64,000 bases of DNA, from the NCBI RefSeq assembly GCF_003349955.1, contig NZ_QLKQ01000003.1, positions 108,945 to 172,944 of the forward strand, written 5' to 3'. Positions 1-7,167 of this stretch are shown here, one piece after another. Both the position numbers and the translations under genes were made by a program. The notes beneath the pieces are model-generated. The model was not told the DNA's origin and did not search any database. It saw only the letters and a program-made list of their open reading frames with translations. This stretch comes from Azospirillum brasilense (GTDB lineage: Bacteria; Pseudomonadota; Alphaproteobacteria; Azospirillales; Azospirillaceae). Each line of letters begins with the position of its first letter. The stretch's first letter is position 1.

Positions 1-142
1 GCATGCGCGCGCCCCCGGCGCCCTCACCCTCCCCGACCGCATGACGGCGGCCATCGCCGCGGAGCGCGACCCGCGCCGCGCCGAGATCATCGGCCGGCTG
101 GCGGAGGTCGTGCAGCGGACCATTCGGGGAGAGGCGTCATGA
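1..142 (+). CDS. 3' end of a gene, probably hydrogenase subunit (partial)
   Basis: The window opens inside a reading frame whose last 46 codons are seen. It ends with TGA at 140-142, overlapping the hycH start as ATGA. The tail is Ala/Arg-rich with no recognisable motif. In formate hydrogenlyase operons the gene before hycH is usually hycG, the NuoB-like small hydrogenase subunit, so that identity is a synteny guess. The start lies outside the window. Confidence 0.55.
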   Translation, partial: HARAPGALTLPDRMTAAIAAERDPRRAEIIGRLAEVVQRTIRGEAS

Positions 143-606
143 GCACCCTCGCGCACGCCGATCCCGGCTCCATCCCCGGCCTGCGCAACGGTCGCGGCCG
201 GGAGCCCGAGGTGGTGTTCTACCAACTGAACGCCAAGGTGCTGGAGCGCAAGGAGGACATCCCGGAGGACGCCAAACAGGTGGTCTATTATTCGCTGGCC
301 ATCGGGCATCACGTCGGGGTCTTCGACTGCTTCACGCCGGCCTTCCGCTGCACCGCCGCGGTGTTCGACCGCGTCCTGGACGCGCTGAAGGACCACGAGG
401 AGGCCCACCGCAAGCTGTCCGGCCTGCTCCGCTTCGGCGAGATCACGGTGGACGGCACCCACACCCGGCCGCTGCTGGCGGCCATCGCGGCGGCGCGGCC
501 GACCACCCCGCCCGACGTGGCGGCGTGGCTGGACGGGCTGGGCGCGGCGCTGGAGGCCATCCGGCGCGAACCGGCGATTTATCTGATGGGGAGACGGCTG
601 TCATGA
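139..606 (+). CDS. hycH: formate hydrogenlyase maturation protein HycH
   Basis: This 155-aa protein matches the HycH family of formate hydrogenlyase (hydrogenase-3/4 type) maturation proteins. The core 'VVFYQLNAKVLER' followed by 'VVYYSLAIGHHVGVFDC' is characteristic. HycH is a cytoplasmic accessory factor needed for assembly of the large [NiFe] subunit, and its biochemical step is poorly defined. The ATG overlaps the stop of the preceding gene and follows a purine-rich GGGGAGAGG. The stop overlaps the start of hycI as ATGA, so the three genes are probably translationally coupled. No catalytic motif is visible. The identification rests on family resemblance plus synteny with hycI. Confidence 0.85.
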   Translation: MSTLAHADPGSIPGLRNGRGREPEVVFYQLNAKVLERKEDIPEDAKQVVYYSLAIGHHVGVFDCFTPAFRCTAAVFDRVLDALKDHEEAHRKLSGLLRFGEITVDGTHTRPLLAAIAAARPTTPPDVAAWLDGLGAALEAIRREPAIYLMGRRLS

Positions 607-1061
607 CCGATGTCGTGTTCACGGTTGGGAACGTCCTGCGCGGCGACGACGGCGCCGGTTCGCTGCTGGCCCAGCTTCTTGACGAGGAGCCCGCCCCCGG
701 CTGGACCGTGGTGGACGGGGAGGATGTCCCGGAAAACCACACCCACCACGTCCGCTCGCTGGCGCCGCGCCGGGTGCTGATCGTCGATGCCGCGGATATG
801 CAACTGCCGCCGGGCGCGGTCCGGCTGATCGAGCAGGACAGCGTCGCCGAGCAGTTCATGGTCACCACCCACGCCATCCCGCTCAACTTCCTGATCGACA
901 GCCTGCGCGAGACCGTGCCGGAGATCCTGTTCCTGGGCATCCAGCCGGAGGACACCAGCTTCTTCGCGCCGGTCACCAGCACCGTCCGCGGCGCGGTGGA
1001 GGCCGTGCACGACCGGCTGGTGCGCGGCGAAGGATTCGAGGCCTACGAGACGGTGGGCTGA
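603..1061 (+). CDS. hycI: hydrogenase maturation endopeptidase HycI
   Basis: HycI-type nickel-dependent protease that trims the C-terminus of the hydrogenase large subunit after Ni insertion. The start at 603 overlaps the hycH stop and gives 152 aa, the usual size; a longer frame beginning at 525 runs inside hycH and is not used. The N-terminal GN-x-L-x-x-DDG motif ('VGNVLRGDDGAG') carries the first acidic nickel ligand. 'IVDAADM' and the 'VTTHAIPL' segment with a conserved His supply the other expected ligands. It is the last gene of the hyc operon, followed 43 bp later by focA. The presence of hycHI implies that a formate-hydrogenlyase-like group 4 hydrogenase lies upstream of this window. 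Confidence 0.9.
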   Translation: MTDVVFTVGNVLRGDDGAGSLLAQLLDEEPAPGWTVVDGEDVPENHTHHVRSLAPRRVLIVDAADMQLPPGAVRLIEQDSVAEQFMVTTHAIPLNFLIDSLRETVPEILFLGIQPEDTSFFAPVTSTVRGAVEAVHDRLVRGEGFEAYETVG

Positions 1062-1104
1062 TCCGGTGTTCGGGGCAATTCAAGACATGTGAAGGAGTTT
1101 CGCC

Positions 1105-2013
1105 ATGGGGGACTCTGCGTCGAAAGACACGCCGGTTCTCGGCATGGACGCCTACGCGCCCGCCGAGATCCAGGACAAGGTCGAAAAGCTGGGGGTGAAG
1201 AAGGCGACGATGCCGTTCCTGCCCAGCTTCATGCTGGCGGTGGTCGCCGGAGGCGGCATCGGGTTGGGCGGCATGTTCTTCGTCATCGTGCTGGCCGACC
1301 CCGCCCTCAGCTTTGCGGTCCAGCGGCTGCTCGGCGGGCTGGTCTTCTCGCTCGGCCTGTCGCTGGTCATGGTCGGCGGGGCGGAGCTGTTCACCGGCAA
1401 CTGCCTGATCGTGATGGCGCGGGCCAACGGCCAGATCAGCACGGCCCAGGTCCTGCGCAACTGGGCGACGATCTGGATCGGCAACGCCGTCGGGGCCATC
1501 GGCCTCGTCGTCCTGATCTACCTGTCGCATCACACCGAGATGAACAACGGTGCCGTCGGCGCCGCCGTCCTGAAGCTCGCCATCGGCAAGATCGCCCCGG
1601 ACGCCGTGACGATCTTCTTCAAGGGCATCCTGTGCAACCTGCTGGTCTGCTTGGCGGTGTGGCTCGCCTACGCCGGCCGCACGGTGACCGACAAGATCGT
1701 CGCCCTGACCCTGCCGGTCGCCGCCTTCGTCGCCGCCGGCTTCGAGCACTGCATCGCCAACCTGTATTTCCTGCCGCTGGCCTATCTGCTCAAGGTGACG
1801 GGCCATGTCCCGGCCGGGCTGGACGTGTCGATGATCACGGCGGGCGGCATCCTGCACAACCTGCTGTTCGCCACGCTGGGCAACATCGTCGGCGGTTCGG
1901 TGTTCGTCGGCGGCATCTATTGGCTGATCTACCGCAAGGGCCTGGGCGGCCTGACCCCGCTGCCGCCGCGCAAGCCGCTGCCGTCGATCGGACAACCGGC
2001 GGCGACCCATTGA
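1105..2013 (+). CDS. focA: formate/nitrite channel FocA
   Basis: Pentameric inner-membrane channel of the FNT family, 302 aa, with about six membrane helices between residues 38 and 278. Signature elements are visible: 'GGAELFTGN' at 91-99 and 'GFEHCIANLYFLPL' at 212-225, where His215 corresponds to the gating or protonation histidine of FocA. A conserved NLLF segment follows near 252. The cytoplasmic N-terminus is about 37 residues long, as in FocA. The RBS is GAAGGAG-like just before the ATG. The position directly after hycI favours formate over nitrite as substrate, supplying or exporting formate for the formate dehydrogenase-hydrogenase complex. A hairpin terminator follows at once. Confidence 0.92.
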   Translation: MGDSASKDTPVLGMDAYAPAEIQDKVEKLGVKKATMPFLPSFMLAVVAGGGIGLGGMFFVIVLADPALSFAVQRLLGGLVFSLGLSLVMVGGAELFTGNCLIVMARANGQISTAQVLRNWATIWIGNAVGAIGLVVLIYLSHHTEMNNGAVGAAVLKLAIGKIAPDAVTIFFKGILCNLLVCLAVWLAYAGRTVTDKIVALTLPVAAFVAAGFEHCIANLYFLPLAYLLKVTGHVPAGLDVSMITAGGILHNLLFATLGNIVGGSVFVGGIYWLIYRKGLGGLTPLPPRKPLPSIGQPAATH

Positions 2014-2017
2014 CCGT

Positions 2018-2060
2018 AAAAAAACCGCGGGCTGGCGATGAACCGGCCCGCGGTGCTTTT
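2018..2060. terminator. bidirectional Rho-independent terminator between focA and fdhD
   Basis: An 8-bp perfect stem, CCGCGGGC at 2025-2032 and GCCCGCGG at 2046-2053, lies between convergent focA and fdhD. On the plus strand it is followed by TGCTTTT. On the minus strand it is followed by seven T (plus-strand A at 2018-2024). It can therefore end transcripts from both sides. Confidence 0.88.
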
Positions 2061-2074
2061 GACCCAGGCACGGT

Positions 2075-2941
2075 TTATACGGACATCGCGACCCGCGACG
2101 GGACGGCGTAGACCGTGAGGCGGCTTTCGCGCACGAAGGCGACGACCCCGACCCCCACCGTCGCGGCGAAACCCACACACAGCGAGGTCGGGGCGGAGAT
2201 GGCCGCGATCAGCGGGATGCCGGCGGCGGCCGTCTTGTGGACCAACTCGAAGGAGCAGCGGCTCGACACCACGACGAAGCCGCCGGTGGGGTCGATGCGG
2301 GCGCGGGCCAGCGCCCCGATCAGCTTGTCGAGCGCGTTGTGCCGGCCGACATCCTCGCGCACCGCCACCAGCGCGCCATCGGGCCGGGCGAACCCGGCGG
2401 CATGGACCGCCCCGGTTTCCCGGTTCAGGCTCTGTCCCGACGGCAAAGCCGCCATGGCACGGTGGATCGCCTCCGGCGCGAAACAGGCTGTGGAGCGGAG
2501 CGGATCGAGCGGCCTCAGGGTGTCCGCGAAACTGTCGGTGCCGCAACGGCCGCAGCCGGACCCGCCCATCAGATTGCGCTTGCGGCGCAGCAGGGCGGCA
2601 AGCCGCTCCACCGGCAGCTGCATGCGGATGCGGACTCCGTCCGTCAGCTCGTCGATGGCGGTGACGGCCAGTTCATCGGCGCTGCCGACGATCCCTTCGC
2701 TGAGGGAAAAGCCGGTGGCGAAATCCTCCAGGTCGGTGGGCGTCGCCAGCATGACGGCGAAGAGATCGTCGGCATAGAGCAGCCCGATCGGCACCTCGTC
2801 GACGATCTTCTCCTCCCGCCGGTCGATGCCCGATCCGGTGCAGACGGTCGCCGGCACCAGCCGGAATCCGTGACGGGACAGCGGGGAAGCCGGCGACTGC
2901 GGAGCGGGGAGCGGGGCCGCGCAGGCGGTTGCGTGTTCCAT
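2075..2941 (-). CDS. fdhD: formate dehydrogenase accessory sulfurtransferase FdhD
   Basis: FdhD transfers sulfur from a cysteine desulfurase to the molybdenum cofactor of formate dehydrogenase. The CxxC motif (CGRC, residues about 130-133 from the chosen start) corresponds to the reactive cysteine pair of E. coli FdhD. 'REDVGRHNALDKLIG' is the family signature. I chose the ATG at 2941 (288 aa, close to the usual 277) over an upstream TTG at 3019, which would add 26 unconserved residues. Neither start has a strong Shine-Dalgarno. The gene runs opposite to the hyc and hyp genes and diverges from hypA across an AT-rich region, but serves the same formate-oxidising complex. Confidence 0.9.
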   Translation of the reverse strand: MEHATACAAPLPAPQSPASPLSRHGFRLVPATVCTGSGIDRREEKIVDEVPIGLLYADDLFAVMLATPTDLEDFATGFSLSEGIVGSADELAVTAIDELTDGVRIRMQLPVERLAALLRRKRNLMGGSGCGRCGTDSFADTLRPLDPLRSTACFAPEAIHRAMAALPSGQSLNRETGAVHAAGFARPDGALVAVREDVGRHNALDKLIGALARARIDPTGGFVVVSSRCSFELVHKTAAAGIPLIAAISAPTSLCVGFAATVGVGVVAFVRESRLTVYAVPSRVAMSV

Positions 2942-3347
2942 GATGGGGCCGAAACCCAAGCTGTGGCGACAGGTGCGGGCGGTGAGGGTCCGGCATCCGC
3001 TGTCCAACTCTGCACCCAACCGTCACGCAGCGACATGCGACATTCCGGCTCACCATAAATAATCACCGATGAATTCAGAATAAGACCCACTTATTGCGCC
3101 ATAGAAATGGCTTATCAAGGCTCTTTTATTGGCAAAAAATTTCGCCATTTCTTCGTTTTGACATTTACAACATTGATCATTCAGTGGTAATTTTTGAGAA
3201 TAATCTCAACAAGCCGCCTGTTGGGCGGCCTGCCATCGACCCGCCATCTCCGTTTTTCGAGCGATGACGCGCCAGGGCATGGTCGGTCCGCCACGGCGTT
3301 TCCCAACCAGGTCCCGCAGCCACCGGCTCTCACAGCGGAGAAGGACG
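2942..3347. promoter_or_regulatory. AT-rich divergent regulatory region fdhD / hypA
   Basis: A 406-bp gap between divergent fdhD and hypA. The part from about 3045 to 3210 is strikingly AT-rich compared with its surroundings. It contains a perfect inverted repeat TTGAGA-ATAA-TCTCAA at 3194-3209, which resembles but does not match an FNR site, and a G/C hairpin GCCGCC...GGGCGGC near 3213-3229. No coding frame here is convincing. Promoters for both genes are expected, but no -24/-12 or -35/-10 pair could be fixed with confidence. Confidence 0.5.
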
Positions 3348-3689
3348 ATGCATGAGCTGTCATTGTGCGAACGGTTGCTGGAGTTGCTGGAGGAGCAGTC
3401 GCGGCGCCACGCCTTTCACCGGGTCACGCGGATCAAACTGGCGGTGGGCCAGTTCGCCTGCGTCGATCCGGACGCTCTCCGCTTCGCCTTCGACGTGATC
3501 CGACGCGACACACTGGCCGACGGCGCGACGGTCGACATCCACCAGCCGCCCGGCCTGGTGTGGTGCGAGGACTGCGCCCGCGAGAGGGAGGTCCCGACGC
3601 GGATCGCCCCCTGCCCGGCCTGCGGCGGCCTGCGCCTGACCCCGCGCGGCGGCGACGACCTGACGCTGGTCGAACTGGAAGTGGCGTGA
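3348..3689 (+). CDS. hypA: hydrogenase nickel incorporation protein HypA
   Basis: HypA (113 aa) delivers nickel with HypB to the [NiFe] hydrogenase large subunit. The sequence starts MHEL, whose His2-Glu3 form the nickel site. It carries the structural zinc motif C73-x2-C76 ... C89-x2-C92. I chose the ATG at 3348 because it gives the conserved MHE start and follows GGAGAAGGA; the open frame extends 28 codons further upstream but lacks support. The gene is followed 23 bp later by hypC, so the two are co-transcribed. No hypB, hypD, hypE or hypF lies in the window, so the remaining maturation genes must be elsewhere. Confidence 0.95.
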   Translation: MHELSLCERLLELLEEQSRRHAFHRVTRIKLAVGQFACVDPDALRFAFDVIRRDTLADGATVDIHQPPGLVWCEDCAREREVPTRIAPCPACGGLRLTPRGGDDLTLVELEVA

Positions 3690-3712
3690 CCACCGCGACA
3701 AGGAGCCCTGCC

Positions 3713-3994
3713 ATGTGTCTTGGAGTTCCGGCCAGGATCATCGCTATCGCCGACGCCGTGCGGATGCTCGCCGTCGCCGACATCCTGGGCGAACGGCGGG
3801 AGGTCAATCTTTCCTGCATCGTCGAACCGGGGGAAGCCCTGTCCGATCAGGTCGGGCAGTGGGTCCTGGTCCATCTGGGTTTCGCTCTTTCCCGCGTCGA
3901 GGAAGCCGACGCACGGATCACCCTCGACCTGCTTCGCCAAGTCGACGAGGCGGAAGCCGGACGAGGGCATCTGAAGGCCTCCCTGCTCGCCTGA
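3713..3994 (+). CDS. hypC: hydrogenase assembly chaperone HypC/HupF
   Basis: A 93-aa HypC-type chaperone that carries the Fe(CN)2CO unit with HypD and then guides the large-subunit precursor. It begins MCLGVPARI, in which the N-terminal Cys2 (after Met removal) is the functional cysteine. 'GQWVLVHLGFALSRV' is the conserved C-terminal strand block. AAGGAG lies at about 3700. It sits between hypA and hupE in one direction. The short length and complete motif leave little doubt about family. Which hydrogenase it serves (the FHL-type or another) cannot be read from the sequence. Confidence 0.95.
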   Translation: MCLGVPARIIAIADAVRMLAVADILGERREVNLSCIVEPGEALSDQVGQWVLVHLGFALSRVEEADARITLDLLRQVDEAEAGRGHLKASLLA

Positions 3995-4037
3995 CCGGGG
4001 CGAAGCGGCCGGTCGAACCCCATAGGAGATCGTTCCG

Positions 4038-4604
4038 ATGAACAGGTTGCTTTCCGCCGGCACCGCCGGCCTTCTCGTGGCGACGCTCGCCCTGCCGGCG
4101 GCCGCCCACACCGGACAAGCCGGCGGCGCGATGTTCGTTCAGGGGCTTCTCCACCCGCTGACCGGCATCGACCATCTGCTGACCATGCTGGCGGTCGGCG
4201 TCTGGGCGGCGCAGAACGGCGGGCGCGCGATCTGGCTGCTGCCGACGGCCTTCATCGCCATGCTGTCCGGCGGCGCCGTGCTCGGCATGGCCGGGATCGC
4301 GCTCCCGGCGGTCGAAGCCGGAATCGCCGCCTCGGTGGCGGTGCTCGGGCTGCTGGTGCTGCTGAACAAGCGGGTGCCGGCCGCCGCCGCCGCGGTCCTG
4401 GTCGGAGCCTTCGCCGTGCTGCACGGCCATGCCCATGGCACCGAGATGCCGCAAACCGCAGACCCCTTCCTCTACGGCCTGGGCTTCGTGCTTTCCACCG
4501 CGATGCTGCACGCCACCGGCATCGCCATCGGCCTCGCCCGCCGCCTCCCACGCCGGCTGCTCGCAACCCGCGCGCTGCGGCGGCCGGAGTCGAGAGCACG
4601 GTAA
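4038..4604 (+). CDS. hupE: HupE/UreJ family nickel permease
   Basis: A 188-aa integral membrane protein with a cleavable signal-like N-terminus ending near 'AAAHTGQAGG' and about five further membrane helices. 'GLLHPLTGIDHLLTMLAVGVWA' (residues about 36-57) is the HupE signature, with His and Asp that bind Ni2+. A later 'LHGHAHG' segment is also typical. HupE proteins mediate nickel entry for hydrogenase or urease. The location after hypA-hypC, 43 bp downstream, fits nickel supply to the hydrogenase. The gene converges on the NifQ-like gene, with a hairpin between them. Confidence 0.9.
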   Translation: MNRLLSAGTAGLLVATLALPAAAHTGQAGGAMFVQGLLHPLTGIDHLLTMLAVGVWAAQNGGRAIWLLPTAFIAMLSGGAVLGMAGIALPAVEAGIAASVAVLGLLVLLNKRVPAAAAAVLVGAFAVLHGHAHGTEMPQTADPFLYGLGFVLSTAMLHATGIAIGLARRLPRRLLATRALRRPESRAR

Positions 4605-4643
4605 ATCACACCTCCGGACGGCCGCGCCCGCCGTTCGAAGGCA

Positions 4644-4675
4644 AGCGTGGAGCCTGATGTGTCAGGTTCCACGCT
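4644..4675. terminator. long hairpin between hupE and the nifQ-like gene
   Basis: A 14-bp stem (one G-T pair), 4644-4657 with 4662-4675, closes on a TGTG tetraloop. It includes the stop codon of the minus-strand NifQ-like gene at 4662-4664. It lies 40 bp after hupE. There is no T run, so it may act as a barrier or as an mRNA 3' end rather than as a classical terminator. Confidence 0.55.
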
Positions 4676-5357
4676 GATGGTATGAAGCGGTGCCATCATA
4701 GCATTCGGCCTGATGCAGGCATGCGTCGCAGACCGTCGGCCTTGCGACCGGACGCCCTTCAGCCCACAGGCATTCATAGAAGAAGCGTTTCCAGCGGAGC
4801 TTCCGCGTGTTGGCCTCGGCCAGGGACGGGAAATGGCGGGCAAGGAGTGCCGCCAAATGGGGACGATCCGCCAGACCCAGGCTGCGCCAAAGATGGTCGT
4901 TCTCAAGACAGGCCCGGGCGATGACATCGGCAAGCGGCAGCGCCGATGCGTCGTTCTCCAGGCGATGGCGCATCAACAAATCGCGAAAGTCCCGTTCCTC
5001 GCGCAGGAGCCAATTGTCCGCGCTGTTGCCCTCACGCGATACGGCCGACGTCACCCCGGCACAGCCGCATCGGACTCCGCCCAAACGCTTGACGTGATCG
5101 GAAAAGCAGGTGCCGGGCGTCCAACCCGCGGCGGCGGCCGGGAAGTGCGCATCGATCAGCGCGGCCAGCGCGCCCGCCTCCAGCCCGAGCCCATGGACGT
5201 AGGAAACCGGCCGGCCGCTGCAGCGATGGAGCAGGATGCGGGCAAGGTCCCGGGTGTCGGGAGCATGCGGGGTCCGCGACCATGCCATCAGCCCATCCTG
5301 AGCGCTTTTTCTGTCCATCTGCACGGCGTCCCGAACTCCTCCGGCGGAAGGCCCCAT
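4662..5357 (-). CDS. NifQ-like protein lacking one cluster cysteine
   Basis: Up to 231 aa. The C-terminal part 'RWKRFFYECLWAEGR' followed by 'CDACLHQAEC' matches the end of NifQ, a Mo-Fe-S protein that feeds molybdenum to nitrogenase cofactor assembly. Canonical NifQ has C-x4-C-x2-C-x5-C. Here the first Cys position is Ala ('RPVARPTVCDACLHQAEC') and only C-x2-C-x5-C remains; an earlier Cys in 'FYEC' might substitute. The start is uncertain: ATG 5357, 5318 and 5288 are all possible and none has a clear RBS. It sits next to hydrogenase and formate dehydrogenase maturation genes, not nif genes, so a Mo-delivery role for a formate dehydrogenase is a plausible alternative. Confidence 0.72.
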   Translation of the reverse strand: MGPSAGGVRDAVQMDRKSAQDGLMAWSRTPHAPDTRDLARILLHRCSGRPVSYVHGLGLEAGALAALIDAHFPAAAAGWTPGTCFSDHVKRLGGVRCGCAGVTSAVSREGNSADNWLLREERDFRDLLMRHRLENDASALPLADVIARACLENDHLWRSLGLADRPHLAALLARHFPSLAEANTRKLRWKRFFYECLWAEGRPVARPTVCDACLHQAECYDGTASYHQRGT

Positions 5358-5791
5358 GGTAGCACGTGTCCGCGGCCTTCAGACACCGGATGGCCCGGAC
5401 CTCGATCGACGCCGGCAAGACCGGGAGGGGAGAAGTTCCCGAGCTTGTCCGCACGCCGCATCCGGTCGCACTCGGCCAAGCGGCTCCGGAGATCCTGACA
5501 TTGCCGCCGCATTATATTTTAAAATTGAAATCTATATTTTCAAAAGAAGACGAATTCTGCCGCCGGGACGCGGACGTTATTCGTTTTGTGTCAGAACGCA
5601 ACGTTCCTTGGTAAATTTTTTCTTTCCCCGTCGCCCGTGTTACACGCCGGCGGCGGCCATGCTGGCGCGCTTCACCGCCAAGCCCCTTGTCGCTGCGGTG
5701 AGAGCGCGCTCCAAACACGATCGTCGCAATTTTCCTCTGGTGCACGGCCCGGAAATCGCCTACAAGCGGCTTCCCGCTGCAAGGCGGCGAC
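5358..5791. other. intergenic region upstream of tRNA-Trp
   Basis: A 434-bp gap between the NifQ-like gene and tRNA-Trp. The stretch 5510-5630 is AT-rich against a GC-rich background and may hold promoters for the divergent genes. No convincing ORF, hairpin terminator or repeat was found. The open frames crossing it have no codon bias and one runs through the tRNA. Confidence 0.4.
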
Positions 5792-5867
5792 AGGAGTGTA
5801 GCTCAATTGGTAGAGCACCGGTCTCCAAAACCGGGGGTTGGGGGTTCGAGCCCCTCCACTCCTGCCA
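5792..5867 (+). tRNA. tRNA-Trp (anticodon CCA)
   Basis: A complete 76-nt cloverleaf. The acceptor arm AGGAGTG pairs with CACTCCT, the D arm is GCTC/GAGC, and the anticodon stem CCGGT/ACCGG has the loop CTCCAAA with anticodon CCA at 5825-5827. The T arm is closed by TTCGAGC, the discriminator is G and CCA is encoded at 5865-5867. It stands alone; in most alphaproteobacteria the tRNA-Trp gene precedes secE-nusG, which are absent here. The 3' end is followed by an inverted repeat, CCATTCGA with TCGAATGG (5865-5888), that could mark transcript ending. Confidence 0.97.
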
Positions 5868-6255
5868 TTCGACACAGAATTCGAATGGCCCCGCGCGTGG
5901 CAGCGCCAATTTCCTGAAATGTGGAATTTTCGAAACACTCATCGGCATCGGAGCCGAGGATTGTGTTCTTTTGGTTAATAAATCTTCATCCTCACTCTTC
6001 TAAACGGCCCGCTGCCGCACGGCGTTACTAGCCGCTTCGCCATCCTTCGACACCAACCGATAGAACCGACGCGCCTGTATGCGCGCGTATAGCCATGGCT
6101 TGATTATCAAGACATAGTGCGGTTGCGTTTTGATCGGCCATTTTTTAGATAAGATCGTACGAAATACATAGGTATTTCGAAAAAAAGTATATCCATTTCG
6201 TTCACGCATAGAACTTGGCGAGCGTCCCTTGAGCTAAACGCGCAAGGGACGTCAT
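5868..6255. promoter_or_regulatory. leader region of the sigma-like gene
   Basis: A 388-bp gap, AT-rich from about 6100 to 6210. It contains a perfect palindrome CGAAATAC-ATAG-GTATTTCG at 6160-6179 and, closer to the gene, a hairpin that covers the Shine-Dalgarno (6224-6250). No coding frame is supported. These elements suggest control of the downstream sigma-like gene at both operator and leader level. Confidence 0.5.
6224..6250 (+). promoter_or_regulatory. hairpin sequestering the Shine-Dalgarno of the sigma-like gene
   Basis: GTCCCTTG at 6224-6231 is perfectly complementary to CAAGGGAC at 6243-6250, with an 11-nt loop. The right arm is the Shine-Dalgarno (AAGGGAC) that serves the ATG at 6256. 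In mRNA this stem would block ribosome binding. Whether it melts with temperature, a ligand or a trans-acting factor is not visible. Confidence 0.5.
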
Positions 6256-7095
6256 ATGCAGCAAAGAATGCAACCTCTGGGGGGCGCCCCCACCGGATCG
6301 GCGTTGGACCGGCGGCGGGAACCGAAACGCTCCTGGCCTTCCCTGTCCATGGCTGGATCACCCCGGCTTCACTCCCATACGGGGGAAAATCTCCACGAGC
6401 TGGACGATTCCGGCCTTCTGGAGCGCATCGCGACCCGGGATCAGACGGCTTTCTGGGTCTTCTGGTGCCGCCACTACACCGACCTGTTTTGGACGTATCA
6501 CAGGTTGTGCAAAGGAAACAGGCAGGAGATCCACGACTGCTTGAGCGGGCTCTGCATCAATCTGTCGGAAGCCCTTCCCCTCTACGCGCGATCCATCATC
6601 AAGACGCGCACCTGGCTGCGCCGCACCGCCATCAACCACTTCATCGACCGGCACCGCGCCCACCAGCGCCATCCCGTCCTGGTCGGCTCCCTCGTCGAAA
6701 TCGCCTCCATCGCCGACGGGACCAGCGGCCGGGACGCCATGGACCCGGAACGCACCAACGCCGACCGCGCCCTGCTCGCCAAGGTTCTGGAGTCGCTCGA
6801 CGGCATCCGGGACGAGCGGATGCGCCAGGCCGCCCGCATGCGCTTCATCGAGGAGCAGCCCTACGCGGACATCGCCGCCGAGCTGTCGATCTCCGAAGAG
6901 CTGGCGCGCAAATGGATTCAGCAGATCCGCAGCTACCTGCGCAGCGCGGTTCCCGACCATCGCGACCTGCTGGCGAAGCCGCCCCCCGACACGCCGCAGT
7001 CGCGGCGCGCGACCAAGCACGGCGTGCTGACCAGAACGCGTCCGCCCAAGCCCTCCACCACTCCGCCATCCAAGACGATGAAGCCGGCGCTCTGA
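6256..7095 (+). CDS. sigma-70 family (ECF-like) RNA polymerase sigma factor
   Basis: A 279-aa protein with a sigma region-2-like segment at about residues 48-135 ('FWVFWCRHYTDLFWTYHR ... WLRRTAINHFIDRHR') and a region-4 helix-turn-helix at about 170-232 ('MRFIEEQPYADIAAELSISEELARKWIQQ'). The first 45 residues and the last 45 (Pro/Lys/Arg/Thr-rich) are probably disordered. It is longer than a typical ECF factor (about 180 aa). No anti-sigma factor gene is adjacent. The patatin-like gene follows after 72 bp in the same direction, so it may head the large cluster. The Shine-Dalgarno sits inside a hairpin. The sigma assignment is by fold signature only; it could instead be a divergent regulator. 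Confidence 0.75.
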   Translation: MQQRMQPLGGAPTGSALDRRREPKRSWPSLSMAGSPRLHSHTGENLHELDDSGLLERIATRDQTAFWVFWCRHYTDLFWTYHRLCKGNRQEIHDCLSGLCINLSEALPLYARSIIKTRTWLRRTAINHFIDRHRAHQRHPVLVGSLVEIASIADGTSGRDAMDPERTNADRALLAKVLESLDGIRDERMRQAARMRFIEEQPYADIAAELSISEELARKWIQQIRSYLRSAVPDHRDLLAKPPPDTPQSRRATKHGVLTRTRPPKPSTTPPSKTMKPAL

Positions 7096-7167
7096 CCAGC
7101 ATCGCCACCCGAGCGCGACCTTTTCCACGACGCTTTCGCTCAACGATTTCCACGACCGGAGCCATCC

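Noticed and set aside
525..602. N-terminal extension of hycI
   Set aside because: The frame is open upstream but lies entirely inside hycH; the ATG at 603 with ATGA overlap gives the normal family length.
3129..3146. sigma-54 promoter (TGGCA...GC) before hypA
   Set aside because: The spacing between the GG and GC elements is one base too long and the -12 part is TTCGC rather than TTGC.
3194..3209. FNR-type site in the fdhD-hypA gap
   Set aside because: TTGAGA-ATAA-TCTCAA is a good dyad but is 16 bp long and lacks the TTGAT-N4-ATCAA pattern; kept only as an unnamed inverted repeat.
5356..6003. 215-codon plus-strand frame
   Set aside because: It runs straight through the tRNA-Trp gene and lacks codon bias and a ribosome-binding site.
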